Positions 45,155 to 54,245 are shown, numbered from the stretch's first letter. The stretch is DNA of 64,000 bases from Candidatus Intricatilinea gracilis (GCA_016702605.1 JADJDQ010000004.1:62001-126000); one strand, 5' to 3'. The notes: a model not told the origin generated them from the sequence alone. Made by a program: numbers and translations.

Positions 45155-46434
45155 TCAGTTGGCAAACCATCTGGCCGGGCCAGTGACGATCGATGGGAAG
45201 AAGACCATCAGGAACATCACCGCGAACTGCGCGCCCATGAAGGGCAACACACCCCGCGTGACTTCGTCCATCTTCATCCTGCCGACGCCGGCCACCACGT
45301 TGAGCACGGTGCCCACCGGTGGGGTGATCAGGCCGATCGCGTTGTTCATGATGAAGAGCACGCCGAAGTAGACCGGGTCGATGCCCGCGGCCTTGACCAC
45401 CGGCATCAGCACAGGCGTCATGATGAGGATGGTGGGTGTCATGTCCATGGCGGTGCCGACCGCGATCACCAGGAACATGATGGCCAGCAACAGCAGCGTC
45501 TGGTTGCCCATGAAGGGTTCCAGCAGGCTGATCATCTTGCTCGGGATGTCGGCCACCGTGATCAGCCAGGCGCTCACCATCGCAGCCGCCACCAGGAACA
45601 TGATCACCGCGGTGGTCTTGGCCGCACTCACGAACACCTCATGCAACTGGTGCAGGTTGAGCTCGCGGTAGATCACGGTCGAGACGAACAGTGCGTACAC
45701 CGCCGCCACCACGGCCGCCTCGGTGGGCGTGAAGACGCCGAACTTCAGGCCCACGATCACGATCACCGGCAGCACCAGCGCCCAGGTGGCCTGGCGCAGT
45801 GCCGACATACGCTCGGCCCAGCTTGCCTTGGGCGGCGGGGTGATGTTTTCCTTCTTCGACACGAAGTACCAGGCGATGGCGATGCTCAGGCCCATCAGCA
45901 GCCCCGGCACGATGCCGGCCAGAACAGCTTGCTGATCGACACGTTGGCGGCCACACCGAAGATGACGAAGCCGATCGACGGCGGGATGACCGGCGCGATG
46001 ATGCCGGCCGAGGCGATCAGGCCACCGGCACGCGCCTTGTCGTGGCCGGCCCGCACCATCATCGGCAGCAGCAGCGCGGCCAGCGCGGCGGTATCGGCCA
46101 CCGCCGAGCCCGACAAGGCGGCCAGCAGGCAGGCCGCCACGATGGCGACGAAACCGAGCCCGCCGCGGCGATGGCCCACCAGCGTGAGCGCCAGGTTGAC
46201 GATGCGGCGCGACAGGCCGCCGACGTTCATGATCTCGCCGGCCAGCATGAAGAAGGGCACGGCCAGCAGCGGGAAACTGTCGGCACCGTTGATCACGTTC
46301 TGCGCCAGGATCTGCGCGTCGAACATGTCGAGGTGCCACATCAGCGCCACGCCCGACAGCAGCAGCGAATAGGCGATCGGCACACCCAGCGCCATGGCGG
46401 CAAGCAGCGAGCCCAGGAAGATGAAGATGGTCAT
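45155..46434 (-). pseudogene. dctM: TRAP transporter large permease DctM, split by a one-base frameshift
   Basis: Frame 1 (from the ATG at 46434: MTIFIFLGSLLAAMALGVPI ... VIFGVAANVSISKLF) meets a stop at 45895. The rest (LAGIVPGLLMGLSIAIAWYF ... GPARWFAN) continues in another frame to 45155. One G seems missing on the plus strand at about 45921-45923 (CCAGAAC for expected CCAGGAAC). Restored, the product is 426 aa with ~12 membrane helices, the normal DctM size. CGGAGA precedes the ATG. Either the transporter is inactive or the base is a sequencing error. Confidence 0.88.
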
Positions 46435-46459
46435 GTGCTTGTCTCCGGTGCCGCGCGGG

Positions 46460-47020
46460 TCAATGCTTGCGGAAGGTCTGGCTGCGGTCCAGATGCAGGT
46501 CGCCGATCTGGGCCAGTTCTTCCGACTCCTGGCTCATCGCCAGGTCGGCTTCGCTCACCTGGCCACTCACCGTGTGCCACAGTTGCAGCGCCAGCAGCAC
46601 CGCGCTCGAGACGGCGAACACCACGCCCGAGCCGTAGAAGATGGCGACCGAGGCGCCGGTGACCGGGGCTTCGACATCCCAGTTGATGCGCGCCTGCGCC
46701 AGGCTGCCCGAGAACAGCAGCCAGGTGGCGTAGAGCATGAGCACCTGGGCCACGATGGCGCACAGCTTCTTGCCGGCAAAACCCAGGTGCGAGGTGAGCA
46801 TGTCGGTGCCCAGGTGGCCGTGTTCCTTCAGGGCCACGATGGCGCCCAGGAAGGTCATCCACACGAACAACCAGCGCGACACCTCTTCACTCACCGTGAT
46901 GCCCGAGTTGAGCGCGTAACGCATCACCACATTGCCGAACACCAGGAGGACCATCAAGGCCAGCAGCGCTACCAGCAGCCATTCGATGGCGCGGCAATAG
47001 CGGTCGATGAGTGTTGTCAT
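46460..47020 (-). CDS. dctQ: TRAP transporter small permease DctQ
   Basis: 186 aa with four membrane helices (IEWLLVALLALMVLLVFGNV; SRWLFVWMTFLGAIVALKEH; KKLCAIVAQVLMLYATWLLF; IFYGSGVVFAVSSAVLLALQ). VSEEVSRWLFVWMTFLGAI is the DctQ signature. CAGGAG precedes the ATG. It is the first gene of the TRAP-aroQ-quiC-aroE direction. Confidence 0.92.
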   Translation of the reverse strand: MTTLIDRYCRAIEWLLVALLALMVLLVFGNVVMRYALNSGITVSEEVSRWLFVWMTFLGAIVALKEHGHLGTDMLTSHLGFAGKKLCAIVAQVLMLYATWLLFSGSLAQARINWDVEAPVTGASVAIFYGSGVVFAVSSAVLLALQLWHTVSGQVSEADLAMSQESEELAQIGDLHLDRSQTFRKH

Positions 47021-47110
47021 GAGCAGTCTCCTGGAGCGATCAGCCGTGCGGCGTCTCGAAAGTCGGCGGGAATTTCCAGGTGATGTGGCTGACCTGGATC
47101 AACGGCACCG

Positions 47111-47136
47111 AATAATGTACGAACTGGTTAGTTCTG
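47111..47136. promoter_or_regulatory. Candidate TetR operator and promoter upstream of dctQ
   Basis: GAACT-N4-AGTTC (47121-47134) is an imperfect palindrome preceded by GTAC. It sits between the convergent 3' end of tetR and the start of dctQ (~100 bp upstream). TetR-family operators often have AACNNGTT-like cores; pairing with the adjacent TetR protein is inferred. Confidence 0.4.
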
Positions 47137-47202
47137 TGATCGGTGAAAACCCTGGATCAGGGTCATTGGCTGGTGACGGGCGCCCGAAGGCGCGTGGACG
47201 CC

Positions 47203-47889
47203 TCAGCGCCGCACGTAGCGCACGATCATCTCGACGATGTTCTCGCGGCGTGCCGCGATGGCCCCCGGGCTTTCGAGGTCGCGCTTGAAGATCAGCGCAA
47301 AGGTGTGGCGGTTGGCCACGTTGAACACCGACAGGGCGCTGATCGACATGTGCAGGTCGACCGGGTCGATGCCCGGCCTGAACAGGCCCTGCGCCACGCC
47401 GCGTTCGTAGACGCTGCGCAGCCCGGCGATGGCCGGCACGTTGAGTTGTTCGATGGACTTGCTCTGCGCCAGGTATTCGCCGCGGTGCATGTTCTCGTTC
47501 ATCACCAGGCGGATGAAGTCGGGGTTGGCCAGCTGGTAGTCGCAGGTGAAGGCCACCAGCGTACGCAGCGCCTGCTCGGGCTCGAGGTCTTCGAGATGCA
47601 GGCCGGCCTCGATGCTGCGCATGCGCCGGTAGGCCTCTTCGAGCACGGCGATGTACAGCCCTTCCTTGCTGCCGAAGTAGTAATAGATCATCCGCTTGCT
47701 GGTGCGGGTGCGTGCGGCGATCTCGTCGATGCGTGCGCCCGCCAGGCCCTTGGCGGCGAACTCTTCGGTGGCCACTTCCAGGATGCCGGCCATCGTGCGC
47801 TCGGGGTCGTTGGTGCGTGTCGTGGCCTTGCCGGCGACCTTGGCCGGCGCCCCTGCCGGAGCTATCGAAGAATGTACCGGTTCGTCCAT
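47203..47889 (-). CDS. TetR/AcrR family transcriptional regulator
   Basis: 228 aa. The N-terminal HTH region is ILEVATEEFAAKGLAGARID, EIAARTRTSKRMIYYYFGSK, EGLYIAVLEEAYRRM; the ligand-binding part contains NPDFIRLVMNENMHRGEYL. It is probably the regulator of the adjacent TRAP/quinate genes. A ~30-residue tail precedes the HTH. Confidence 0.92.
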   Translation of the reverse strand: MDEPVHSSIAPAGAPAKVAGKATTRTNDPERTMAGILEVATEEFAAKGLAGARIDEIAARTRTSKRMIYYYFGSKEGLYIAVLEEAYRRMRSIEAGLHLEDLEPEQALRTLVAFTCDYQLANPDFIRLVMNENMHRGEYLAQSKSIEQLNVPAIAGLRSVYERGVAQGLFRPGIDPVDLHMSISALSVFNVANRHTFALIFKRDLESPGAIAARRENIVEMIVRYVRR

Positions 47890-48173
47890 TGAATCAGTAT
47901 ACGAGCCGGTTTTTCGTGTGCTCGGACCGGCAACCCTGCCGCCGGGCGGGCGACCCCCACTGCCTGCCGACTACACGGCTACAACCGCCGACGCGGCGAC
48001 GACGAAGCGGCAAGGCGGCAAGAACCAGCACGATGTCTATCCACGATCCCGTTCCAGCGGCTCGGCCCGTCTTCTTGGCCTGCACGTCCGCCAGCACCAG
48101 GGCCTGCTCCGCTGGCACGGAGTCTGCTGGCGTGAACTCATGTACCGATTGGTATACCAGCTGGCGCACCAAC
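47890..48173. other. Divergent intergenic region between tetR and atzF
   Basis: 284 bp without a recognised gene. It carries a GTATAC core 8 bp upstream of tetR (47897-47902) and the conserved GntR-type operator just before atzF. The plus-strand frame that runs through it into atzF is Arg/Pro/Ser-rich and not family-like. Confidence 0.5.
48143..48172. promoter_or_regulatory. GntR-type operator upstream of atzF
   Basis: TGGTATACCA (48150-48159) is a perfect palindrome inside a longer pattern, TACC-N4-GGTATACCAG-N5-GCACCAA, which recurs before the BMP transporter operon. It ends 1 nt before the atzF ATG, so a bound repressor would also block initiation there. Confidence 0.6.
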
Positions 48174-50087
48174 ATGAATTCAAACCTCCGCGAACCTGCG
48201 GTCGCTGCACCAACAGGCGTCACGGCCTGGCTGGACGATATCGCTGCAGGCGCCGATCCGCTGGTGTGGCTGGCCCGGGCGCGCACCGCGGCGCTGGACA
48301 GCCTGGACCTCGGCCTGTGGATCCATCTGTGCCCGGATCGAAGCTGGGCCGATCAGCTCGCGCTGCTGCAGGCGCGGCTGGCCGAGCCGGGTGCACGCGC
48401 CGAGCTGATGGCGCGTTACCCGCTGCTGGGCGTGCCCTTCGGCGTGAAGGACAACATCGACATTGCCGGTGCACCCACCAGCGCCGCCTGCCCCAAGTTC
48501 ACGCGGGTGGCCGAGCGCAGCGCCACGGTGGTGCAGCGTCTGCTGGACGCCGGCGCGCTCTGGCTAGGCAAGACCAACCTCGACCAGTTCGCCACCGGCC
48601 TGGTCGGCACCCGCTCACCTTACGGCCAGCCGGCCTGCCTGAGTGACGCCAGCCGCATCAGTGGTGGTTCGAGTTCGGGCTCGGCCATGATGGTGGCGCG
48701 GAACATCGTGCCGTTTGCGTTGGGCACCGACACGGCTGGTTCCGGGCGTATCCCCGCTGGATTCAACGGCCTGGTCGGGCTCAAGCCCACTCCAGGGCGA
48801 GTCAGCACGGCCGGCGTGCTGCCGGCCTGCCGCACGCTCGACTGTGTCTCGATCTTTGCCCACAACGTGGCGGATGCCGCCCATGTGCTGGCCGTGATCG
48901 AGGGCCCCGACGCCGCTGACGCCTACAGCGCCTGGTCGCCCGGCCCTGCCGCCTTGCCGGCGCATCGGCCGCTGCGTGTGGCCGTGCCCAAGGCGCCGGT
49001 GCTCGACGCCGCGCTGGGTTATCCGGCTGCCTGGGCCGCCGCCCTTCAGCACCTTTCATCGCTGGCCGACGGTGCCCGGCAACACGGCATCGACCTGGTC
49101 GAGGTCGACATGGTCAAACTCGACGAGGTGGCCGCCCTGTTGTACGACGGCCCCTGGGTGGCCGAACGCCACGCCACGGTGCGCGAGCTACTCGAACGTG
49201 ACCCCGACGCGCTCGACCCCACGGTGCGCCAGGTGATTGCCCGCGCCATCGGCCAGACGGCCACCACCACCTTCGAGGCGCAGTACCACCTGCGTGCGCT
49301 GCAGGCCGAGTTGTCCGGCTGGTGGGATCACATCGACCTGCTGATGGTGCCCACCGCACCGACCCATCCGACCTTTGCCGAGGTGGCCGCCGACCCGCTG
49401 GGCGCCAACAGCCAACTGGGGCGTTACACCAACTTCGTCAACCTGCTGGGTTGGTCGGCGCTGGCACTGCCGGCCGGTGAGGCTGACCAGGGCCTGCCCT
49501 TCGGCGTCACCTTCATCGGGCCAGCCCAGGCCGACGCGGCGTTGGCCAATTTCGGCCGCCTTTGGGAGGGTGCGTTGGGCGCGGAGCGCGTGGAGCATGT
49601 GGAGGGTGCGGAGCTTACCGAGGGCACCGATGGTGCCAATGGCGCCGCCGTGCTGACTCGCCAGCCCGCCAGTGAAGCGACGCTGGCGCTGGCTGTGGTG
49701 GGCGCACATCTCTCGGGCCTGCCGCTCAACTGGCAACTCACCGAACGTGGCGCGCGGCTGATTGCCGTCACCCACACGGCGCCGGTCTACCAGCTGTATG
49801 CCCTGCCGGGCACCACACCCCCCAAGCCCGGCATGGTGCGGGTGGGTCGGGGCGATGAAGAACTCGGCACGTCGATTGCTGTCGAGGTCTGGGCCATGCC
49901 GCAGCGCGAGGTGGGATCGTTTCTTGCGCTGATCCCGGCGCCCTTGGGCCTGGGCAGCCTGCAACTGGCCGACGGCAGTACCGTGCACGGCTTTGTCTGC
50001 GAGGCGCATGCCGTGGCCGCTGCCACCAACATCAGCCACTTTGGCGGCTGGCGCGCCTACCTCGCTTCATTGAGGGCCACACCATGA
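48174..50087 (+). CDS. atzF: Allophanate hydrolase AtzF
   Basis: 637 aa. It hydrolyses allophanate (urea-1-carboxylate) to two ammonia and two CO2. The amidase-signature domain (~1-465) has the Ser-cisSer-Lys triad Lys92 (PFGVKDNID), Ser166 (SGGSSSGSAM) and Ser190 (TDTAGSGRIPAG), almost the same numbering as in Pseudomonas AtzF. The C-terminal allophanate hydrolase domain (~495-637) contains HTAPVYQLYALPGTTPPKPG. Between them is an unusual Glu/Gly-rich insert (~468-493, EHVEGAELTEGTDGANG). No good ribosome site precedes the ATG at 48174, but upstream codons are not conserved. Confidence 0.95.
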   Translation: MNSNLREPAVAAPTGVTAWLDDIAAGADPLVWLARARTAALDSLDLGLWIHLCPDRSWADQLALLQARLAEPGARAELMARYPLLGVPFGVKDNIDIAGAPTSAACPKFTRVAERSATVVQRLLDAGALWLGKTNLDQFATGLVGTRSPYGQPACLSDASRISGGSSSGSAMMVARNIVPFALGTDTAGSGRIPAGFNGLVGLKPTPGRVSTAGVLPACRTLDCVSIFAHNVADAAHVLAVIEGPDAADAYSAWSPGPAALPAHRPLRVAVPKAPVLDAALGYPAAWAAALQHLSSLADGARQHGIDLVEVDMVKLDEVAALLYDGPWVAERHATVRELLERDPDALDPTVRQVIARAIGQTATTTFEAQYHLRALQAELSGWWDHIDLLMVPTAPTHPTFAEVAADPLGANSQLGRYTNFVNLLGWSALALPAGEADQGLPFGVTFIGPAQADAALANFGRLWEGALGAERVEHVEGAELTEGTDGANGAAVLTRQPASEATLALAVVGAHLSGLPLNWQLTERGARLIAVTHTAPVYQLYALPGTTPPKPGMVRVGRGDEELGTSIAVEVWAMPQREVGSFLALIPAPLGLGSLQLADGSTVHGFVCEAHAVAAATNISHFGGWRAYLASLRATP

Positions 50088-50296
50088 CCACTCCTGCCGA
50101 GACGACCCAGCAGGTTGACACCCTGGCCGCGCTGATCGGCCTGCCGATACGCCGCGATCACCGCGCCGGTGTGGCGAACTACTTTGCGCTGGCGACCGGG
50201 TTTGCCGCGCTGGTGATGGAGTTTCCACTCTGCGTCGACGACGAACCGGCCGAGGCTTTTGTGCCGATTGAACCACCCCAGCGGGGTGAGGCATGA
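50084..50296 (+). CDS. atzG: AtzG/HpxX-like small subunit (DUF4089)
   Basis: 70 aa. It contains LAALIGLPIRRDHRAGVANY, the DUF4089 pattern of AtzG, the small partner that forms a transamidosome-like complex with AtzE, replacing GatC. It overlaps both neighbours by 4 nt (ATGA), indicating tight coupling. Confidence 0.88.
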   Translation: MTTPAETTQQVDTLAALIGLPIRRDHRAGVANYFALATGFAALVMEFPLCVDDEPAEAFVPIEPPQRGEA

Positions 50297-51720
50297 GTAC
50301 ACCGATCCAGGCTCTGCTGCGTGGCCCGGCGCACGAGATCGCCGCGGCGGTGCGCCGACGCGAGGTCAGCGTGCGCGCCGTCACCGAAGCCAGCATCGCC
50401 CGCATCGACGCCACCGATGGTCGCGTCAACGCCTTCACCCAGCGCACCGTCATACGCGCCATGGCTGAGGCGGCAGCGCTCGATTGCCGGCTGGCATCGG
50501 GCGACACCGTGGCCGAGGCTCTGCCACTGCTGGGTGTGCCTTATGCGGTGAAGAACCTGTTCGACATCACCGGCGTCACCACACTCGCCGGCTCGAAGAT
50601 CGAACGCGGCGCTGCGCCAGCCAGGCGCGACGCGCTGCTGCTGCGGCGCATGGGTGCGGCCGGGGCGGTGCTGCTCGGCGCGCTCAACATGGACGAATAC
50701 GCCTACGGCTTCACCACCGAAAACAGCCACTACGGCGCCACCCACAACCCGCATGACCTGAGCCGCAGCGCGGGCGGGTCGTCGGGTGGGTCGGCCGCGG
50801 CGGTGGCCGCTGGCCAGGTGCCGATCACGCTGGGGTCGGATACCAATGGCTCGATCCGTGTGCCCTCGTCGCTGTGTGGTGTGTTCGGCCTGAAGCCCAC
50901 CTTCGGTCGGCTGCCGCGCACGGGCAGTTATCCCTTCGTCGCCAGCCTCGATCACCTCGGCCCGTTCGCACGCAGCGCACTGGACCTGGCCCTGTCGTAC
51001 GACGCCATGCAGGGTGTCGACCCGCACGATCCAGCCCAGGTGGCGCGGCCACTCGAACCTACCGCGGCGCAGTTGATCAAGGGCGCGGGTGGCTTGCGTA
51101 TTGCCGTGCTGGGCGGCTGGTTTCGCGAGATGGCCGACGTCGAGGCGCTGGCCGCAGTCGACCGTGTCGCCGGCGCGCTGGGTGTTCAACGTGTAGTCGA
51201 GTGGCCCGAAGTGGCACGGGCCCGCGCCGCGGCCTTTCTGATCAGCAATGCCGAAGGCGCCAACCTGCATCTGGCTGACCTGAAGACCCGGCCGGACGAC
51301 TTCGAGCCACTGTCGCGTGATCGCTTTCTGGCCGGTGCCTTGTTGCCAGCCACCTGGCTGGTGCAGGCGCAGCGCATGCGGCGCTGGTTCGCGCGCCAGG
51401 TGGCGGCGTCGTTTGGTGATGTCGACGTGGTGCTGGCGCCGGCCACTCCATGTGTGGCGCCCACACTCGGCACCGAGTGGCTCACCCTCAATGGCCAACG
51501 CCTGCCGGCCCGCCCCAGCCTGGGCCTGCTGGCGCAGCCCATCTCGTGTATCGGCCTGCCGGTGTGCACCGTGCCGGTGTGGGGTGTGCATGCCAGCCTG
51601 GATCTGCCGGTAGGTGTGCAGATCATCGCCGCGCCCTGGCGCGAAGACCTGGTGCTGCGTGTGGCACAACAACTCGAAGCGGCCGGTGTGGTGAACGCAC
51701 CGGTGGCCAGCCTGAACTGA
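50293..51720 (+). CDS. atzE: AtzE-family amidohydrolase
   Basis: 475 aa amidase-signature enzyme. The triad is Lys87 (YAVKNLFDITG), Ser163 (SAGGSSGGSAAA) and Ser187 (SDTNGSIRVPSS). AtzE with AtzG hydrolyses 1-carboxybiuret to 1,3-dicarboxyurea; related HpxY enzymes are found in purine/oxalurate clusters. Adjacent allophanate and biuret hydrolases favour the carboxybiuret role, but the substrate is inferred. Confidence 0.9.
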   Translation: MSTPIQALLRGPAHEIAAAVRRREVSVRAVTEASIARIDATDGRVNAFTQRTVIRAMAEAAALDCRLASGDTVAEALPLLGVPYAVKNLFDITGVTTLAGSKIERGAAPARRDALLLRRMGAAGAVLLGALNMDEYAYGFTTENSHYGATHNPHDLSRSAGGSSGGSAAAVAAGQVPITLGSDTNGSIRVPSSLCGVFGLKPTFGRLPRTGSYPFVASLDHLGPFARSALDLALSYDAMQGVDPHDPAQVARPLEPTAAQLIKGAGGLRIAVLGGWFREMADVEALAAVDRVAGALGVQRVVEWPEVARARAAAFLISNAEGANLHLADLKTRPDDFEPLSRDRFLAGALLPATWLVQAQRMRRWFARQVAASFGDVDVVLAPATPCVAPTLGTEWLTLNGQRLPARPSLGLLAQPISCIGLPVCTVPVWGVHASLDLPVGVQIIAAPWREDLVLRVAQQLEAAGVVNAPVASLN

Positions 51721-51729
51721 CGACACACC

Positions 51730-52107
51730 ATGGACATCAACCTGCCCGAGATCCACGCCGAGATGTGCGCCGTGTTCGCACGGTATGAAGACGCCCTGGT
51801 CAACAACAAGGTCGATGTGCTCGACGAGTTGTTCTGGCCCAGCGAGTTCACCGTGCGTTACGGCGCGGGCGAAAACCTGCGCGGCATCGAGGCGATCCGC
51901 GCCTTTCGCCTGGCTCGGCCATCCACCGGCCTGGCGCGCACGCTCGACCACACCGTCATCACCACCTTCGGGCGCGACTTCGCCACCACCAGCACCGAGT
52001 TCCACCGCCGCGGCAGCAGCAACATCGGCCGCCAGCAGCAGACCTGGGTGCGTTTTGCCGAAGGCTGGCGCGTGGTGGCGGCCCATGTCAGCGTGCTGAT
52101 CGTGTGA
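51730..52107 (+). CDS. atzH: AtzH/HpxZ-like protein (DUF3225, NTF2-like fold)
   Basis: 125 aa. EMCAVFARYEDALVNNKVDV, LDELFWPSEFTVRYGAGENL and HRRGSSNIGRQQQTWVRF match the SnoaL/NTF2-like DUF3225 family. AtzH is reported to convert 1,3-dicarboxyurea to allophanate, linking AtzE to AtzF; HpxZ is the name used in oxalurate clusters. It starts 9 nt after atzE. Confidence 0.85.
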   Translation: MDINLPEIHAEMCAVFARYEDALVNNKVDVLDELFWPSEFTVRYGAGENLRGIEAIRAFRLARPSTGLARTLDHTVITTFGRDFATTSTEFHRRGSSNIGRQQQTWVRFAEGWRVVAAHVSVLIV

Positions 52108-52159
52108 TGCGGGCCGGGCCGGACCTGACCGCTAGTTGCTGCTGGCTAAGATCGGCCAC

Positions 52160-52882
52160 ATGAAGTCAGTCAACACACAGGCGCCCGGCGTCGAATCAAA
52201 CGCCACTGGTGCGCCCGTCAAGCTGGCCGCGCAGGTCTACAGCCAGCTCAAGGCCGAGATGCACGACTTCAGTCTTGTGCCGGGCGACAGGTTCTCGGAG
52301 GCCGAGATCGCCGCGCGCCTGGGCGTGAGCCGCACACCTGTGCGCGAGGCCTTGTTCAAGCTGCGCAACGAAGGCCTGCTCGACGTGGAGAGCAAGAGCG
52401 GCTGGTTCGTCAAGCCGATCGACTTCGACCGCCTCGAGCAACTCTACGACCTGCGGGTGCTGCTCGAAACCGCCTGTGTGGCGCGGCTGTGCGCCCGGGC
52501 CGAAGCCAACAGCGAACTCGACGAACTCAAGGCCGTGTGGCTGGTGCCCGTGGCCGAACGGCTGGGCGATGGCAACAAGGTCGGTGCACTGGACGAGCAG
52601 TTCCACGCCAGTCTGGTGCGCGCTGCCGGCAACGACGAGATCACGCGGGTGCACTGGGACGTCACCGAACGCATCCGCATCATCCGGCACCTCGACTTCA
52701 CACGGCCGGACCGCATAGACGCCACGTACCAGGAGCACGCCAAGATCCTGCGGGCCGTCATGCAGCGCAAGGCCGATCAGGCCCAGCTGCTCATCAAGAG
52801 CCACATCGAGCAGAGCAAGTCCGAGGTGCGGCGCATCTCCTTGGCCACGCTGCACGAGGCCAAGGCGCGCGGCAGACGCTGA
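52160..52882 (+). CDS. GntR/FadR (FCD) family regulator
   Basis: 240 aa. Winged-helix domain: LAAQVYSQLKAEMHDFSLVP, GDRFSEAEIAARLGVSRTPV, REALFKLRNEGLLDV. The FCD ligand domain follows (LYDLRVLLETACVARLCA, DEQFHASLVRAAGNDEI, HAKILRAVMQRKADQAQ) with metal-ligand-like Asp/His residues. Location between the two ureide transcription units, each with a GGTATACC site, makes it the likely controller of both. The ATG at 52160 is preferred over the TTG at 52136. Confidence 0.92.
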   Translation: MKSVNTQAPGVESNATGAPVKLAAQVYSQLKAEMHDFSLVPGDRFSEAEIAARLGVSRTPVREALFKLRNEGLLDVESKSGWFVKPIDFDRLEQLYDLRVLLETACVARLCARAEANSELDELKAVWLVPVAERLGDGNKVGALDEQFHASLVRAAGNDEITRVHWDVTERIRIIRHLDFTRPDRIDATYQEHAKILRAVMQRKADQAQLLIKSHIEQSKSEVRRISLATLHEAKARGRR

Positions 52883-52944
52883 CACACACGCGCCCTGAGG
52901 TCAGGGCCGGGACGAGTGCCAACTCCGGCACGGCTTTTGCTGAA

Positions 52945-52974
52945 TACCTGTCGGTATACCAGTGCGTGCACCAA
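52945..52974. promoter_or_regulatory. GntR-type operator upstream of the BMP transporter operon
   Basis: The pattern TACC-N4-GGTATACCAG-N5-GCACCAA is repeated here with the palindromic core GGTATACC at 52953-52960. It lies 82 bp before the binding-protein ATG and 62 bp after gntR, where a promoter is expected. Confidence 0.6.
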
Positions 52975-53056
52975 AGCGGTACGTGAACTGGATCCAGAGC
53001 CACCCAGGGCGCCGACTGCGGCGCCCGCCTTGCCGACAAGCACCAACGGAGCTGCC

Positions 53057-54175
53057 ATGAGCCACGACCTCGACCAACACAATGCCTCTCGCCGTCGCGC
53101 CCTGGCGCAACTGTCCGCTGCCTCGCTGGCCACGCTGGCACCTTGGGCGCTGGCACAAAAGCCGATCACGGTGGGCTTCATCTACGTCGGCCCCAAGGAC
53201 GACTTCGGCTACAACCAGGCGCAAGCCGAGTCGGTCGCCGAGATCAAGAAGCTGCCCGGCGTGAAGGTGGTCGAGGAGGAGAACGTGCCCGAGACCCAGG
53301 CCGTGCAGAAGACCATGCAGGGCATGATCAGCCAGGACGGCGCCACGCTGCTGTTCCCCACCAGCTTCGGCTACTTCGACCCGCACATGCTGGCCATGGC
53401 GGCCAAGAACCCGAACGTGCGTTTCGCGCACTGCGGCGGCATGTGGACCAAGGGCAAACACCCCACCAACACCGGCAGCTTCTTCGGCTACATCGACGAG
53501 GCGCAATACCTCAACGGCGTGATCGCCGGCCATGCCAGCAAGAGCAAGAAGATCGGCTTCGTCGCCGCCAAGCCTATCCCGCAGGTGCTGCGCAACATCA
53601 ACGCGTTCACCATGGGCGCACGGTCGGTCGACCCCAAGATCTCCTGTTCGGTCATCTTCACCGGTGACTGGTCGATGGCAGTCAAGGAAGCCGAAGCCAC
53701 CAACAGCCTGGCCGATCAAGGCATCGACGTGTTCACCATGCACGTGGACGGCCCCAAGGTCATTGTCGAGACGGCCGCCAAACGCGGCAAGATGGTCTGC
53801 GGCTACCACGCCAGCCAGGCCAAGCTGGCACCCGCTGCGTACCTCACTGGTGCCGAGTGGAACTGGCTCACCGCCTACAAGCAGATCCTCGAAGCGGCCC
53901 GCAGCGGTGCACCTCACCCCAACTTCGTGCGTGGTGGTTTGAAGGAAGGTTTCGTCAAGACCTCGCCCTACGGTTCTGCGGTGAGTGAAGGTGCACGCAA
54001 GAACGCCGACGCCATCAAGGCCAAGATGATTGCCGGCACCTTCGACATCTTCGGTGGTGAGCTCAAGGACAACACCGGCAAGGTCGTCATCCCCAAGGGC
54101 AAGGTCTTCAAGCAGACCGACATCGAGCTCGAAGGTATGAACTACCTCGTCGAAGGTGTCGTCGGCAAGATCTAG
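53057..54175 (+). CDS. BMP-family ABC transporter substrate-binding protein
   Basis: 372 aa. The N-terminus NASRRRALAQLSAASLATLA resembles a twin-arginine-type signal ending near APWALAQ. The BMP/Med fold is recognisable: ITVGFIYVGPKDDFGYNQAQ, EENVPETQAVQKTMQGMISQ, DGATLLFPTSFGYFDPHMLA, NTGSFFGYIDEAQYLNGVIA. BMP proteins bind nucleosides and related N-compounds. With ureide hydrolases in the same operon, the ligand is inferred to be a ureide or biuret-like molecule. CGGAG precedes the ATG. Confidence 0.92.
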   Translation: MSHDLDQHNASRRRALAQLSAASLATLAPWALAQKPITVGFIYVGPKDDFGYNQAQAESVAEIKKLPGVKVVEEENVPETQAVQKTMQGMISQDGATLLFPTSFGYFDPHMLAMAAKNPNVRFAHCGGMWTKGKHPTNTGSFFGYIDEAQYLNGVIAGHASKSKKIGFVAAKPIPQVLRNINAFTMGARSVDPKISCSVIFTGDWSMAVKEAEATNSLADQGIDVFTMHVDGPKVIVETAAKRGKMVCGYHASQAKLAPAAYLTGAEWNWLTAYKQILEAARSGAPHPNFVRGGLKEGFVKTSPYGSAVSEGARKNADAIKAKMIAGTFDIFGGELKDNTGKVVIPKGKVFKQTDIELEGMNYLVEGVVGKI

Positions 54176-54245
54176 TGGCATCGAGTTGCCAGTCCGCCGC
54201 GTCGATCTGACCGTCTGCTGATCACACATCACCGAGGGCCGCACC

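Noticed and set aside
50179..52086. Minus-strand open frame of 635 codons opposite atzE-atzH
   Set aside because: Shadow frame; the plus strand holds coupled genes with catalytic residues in place.
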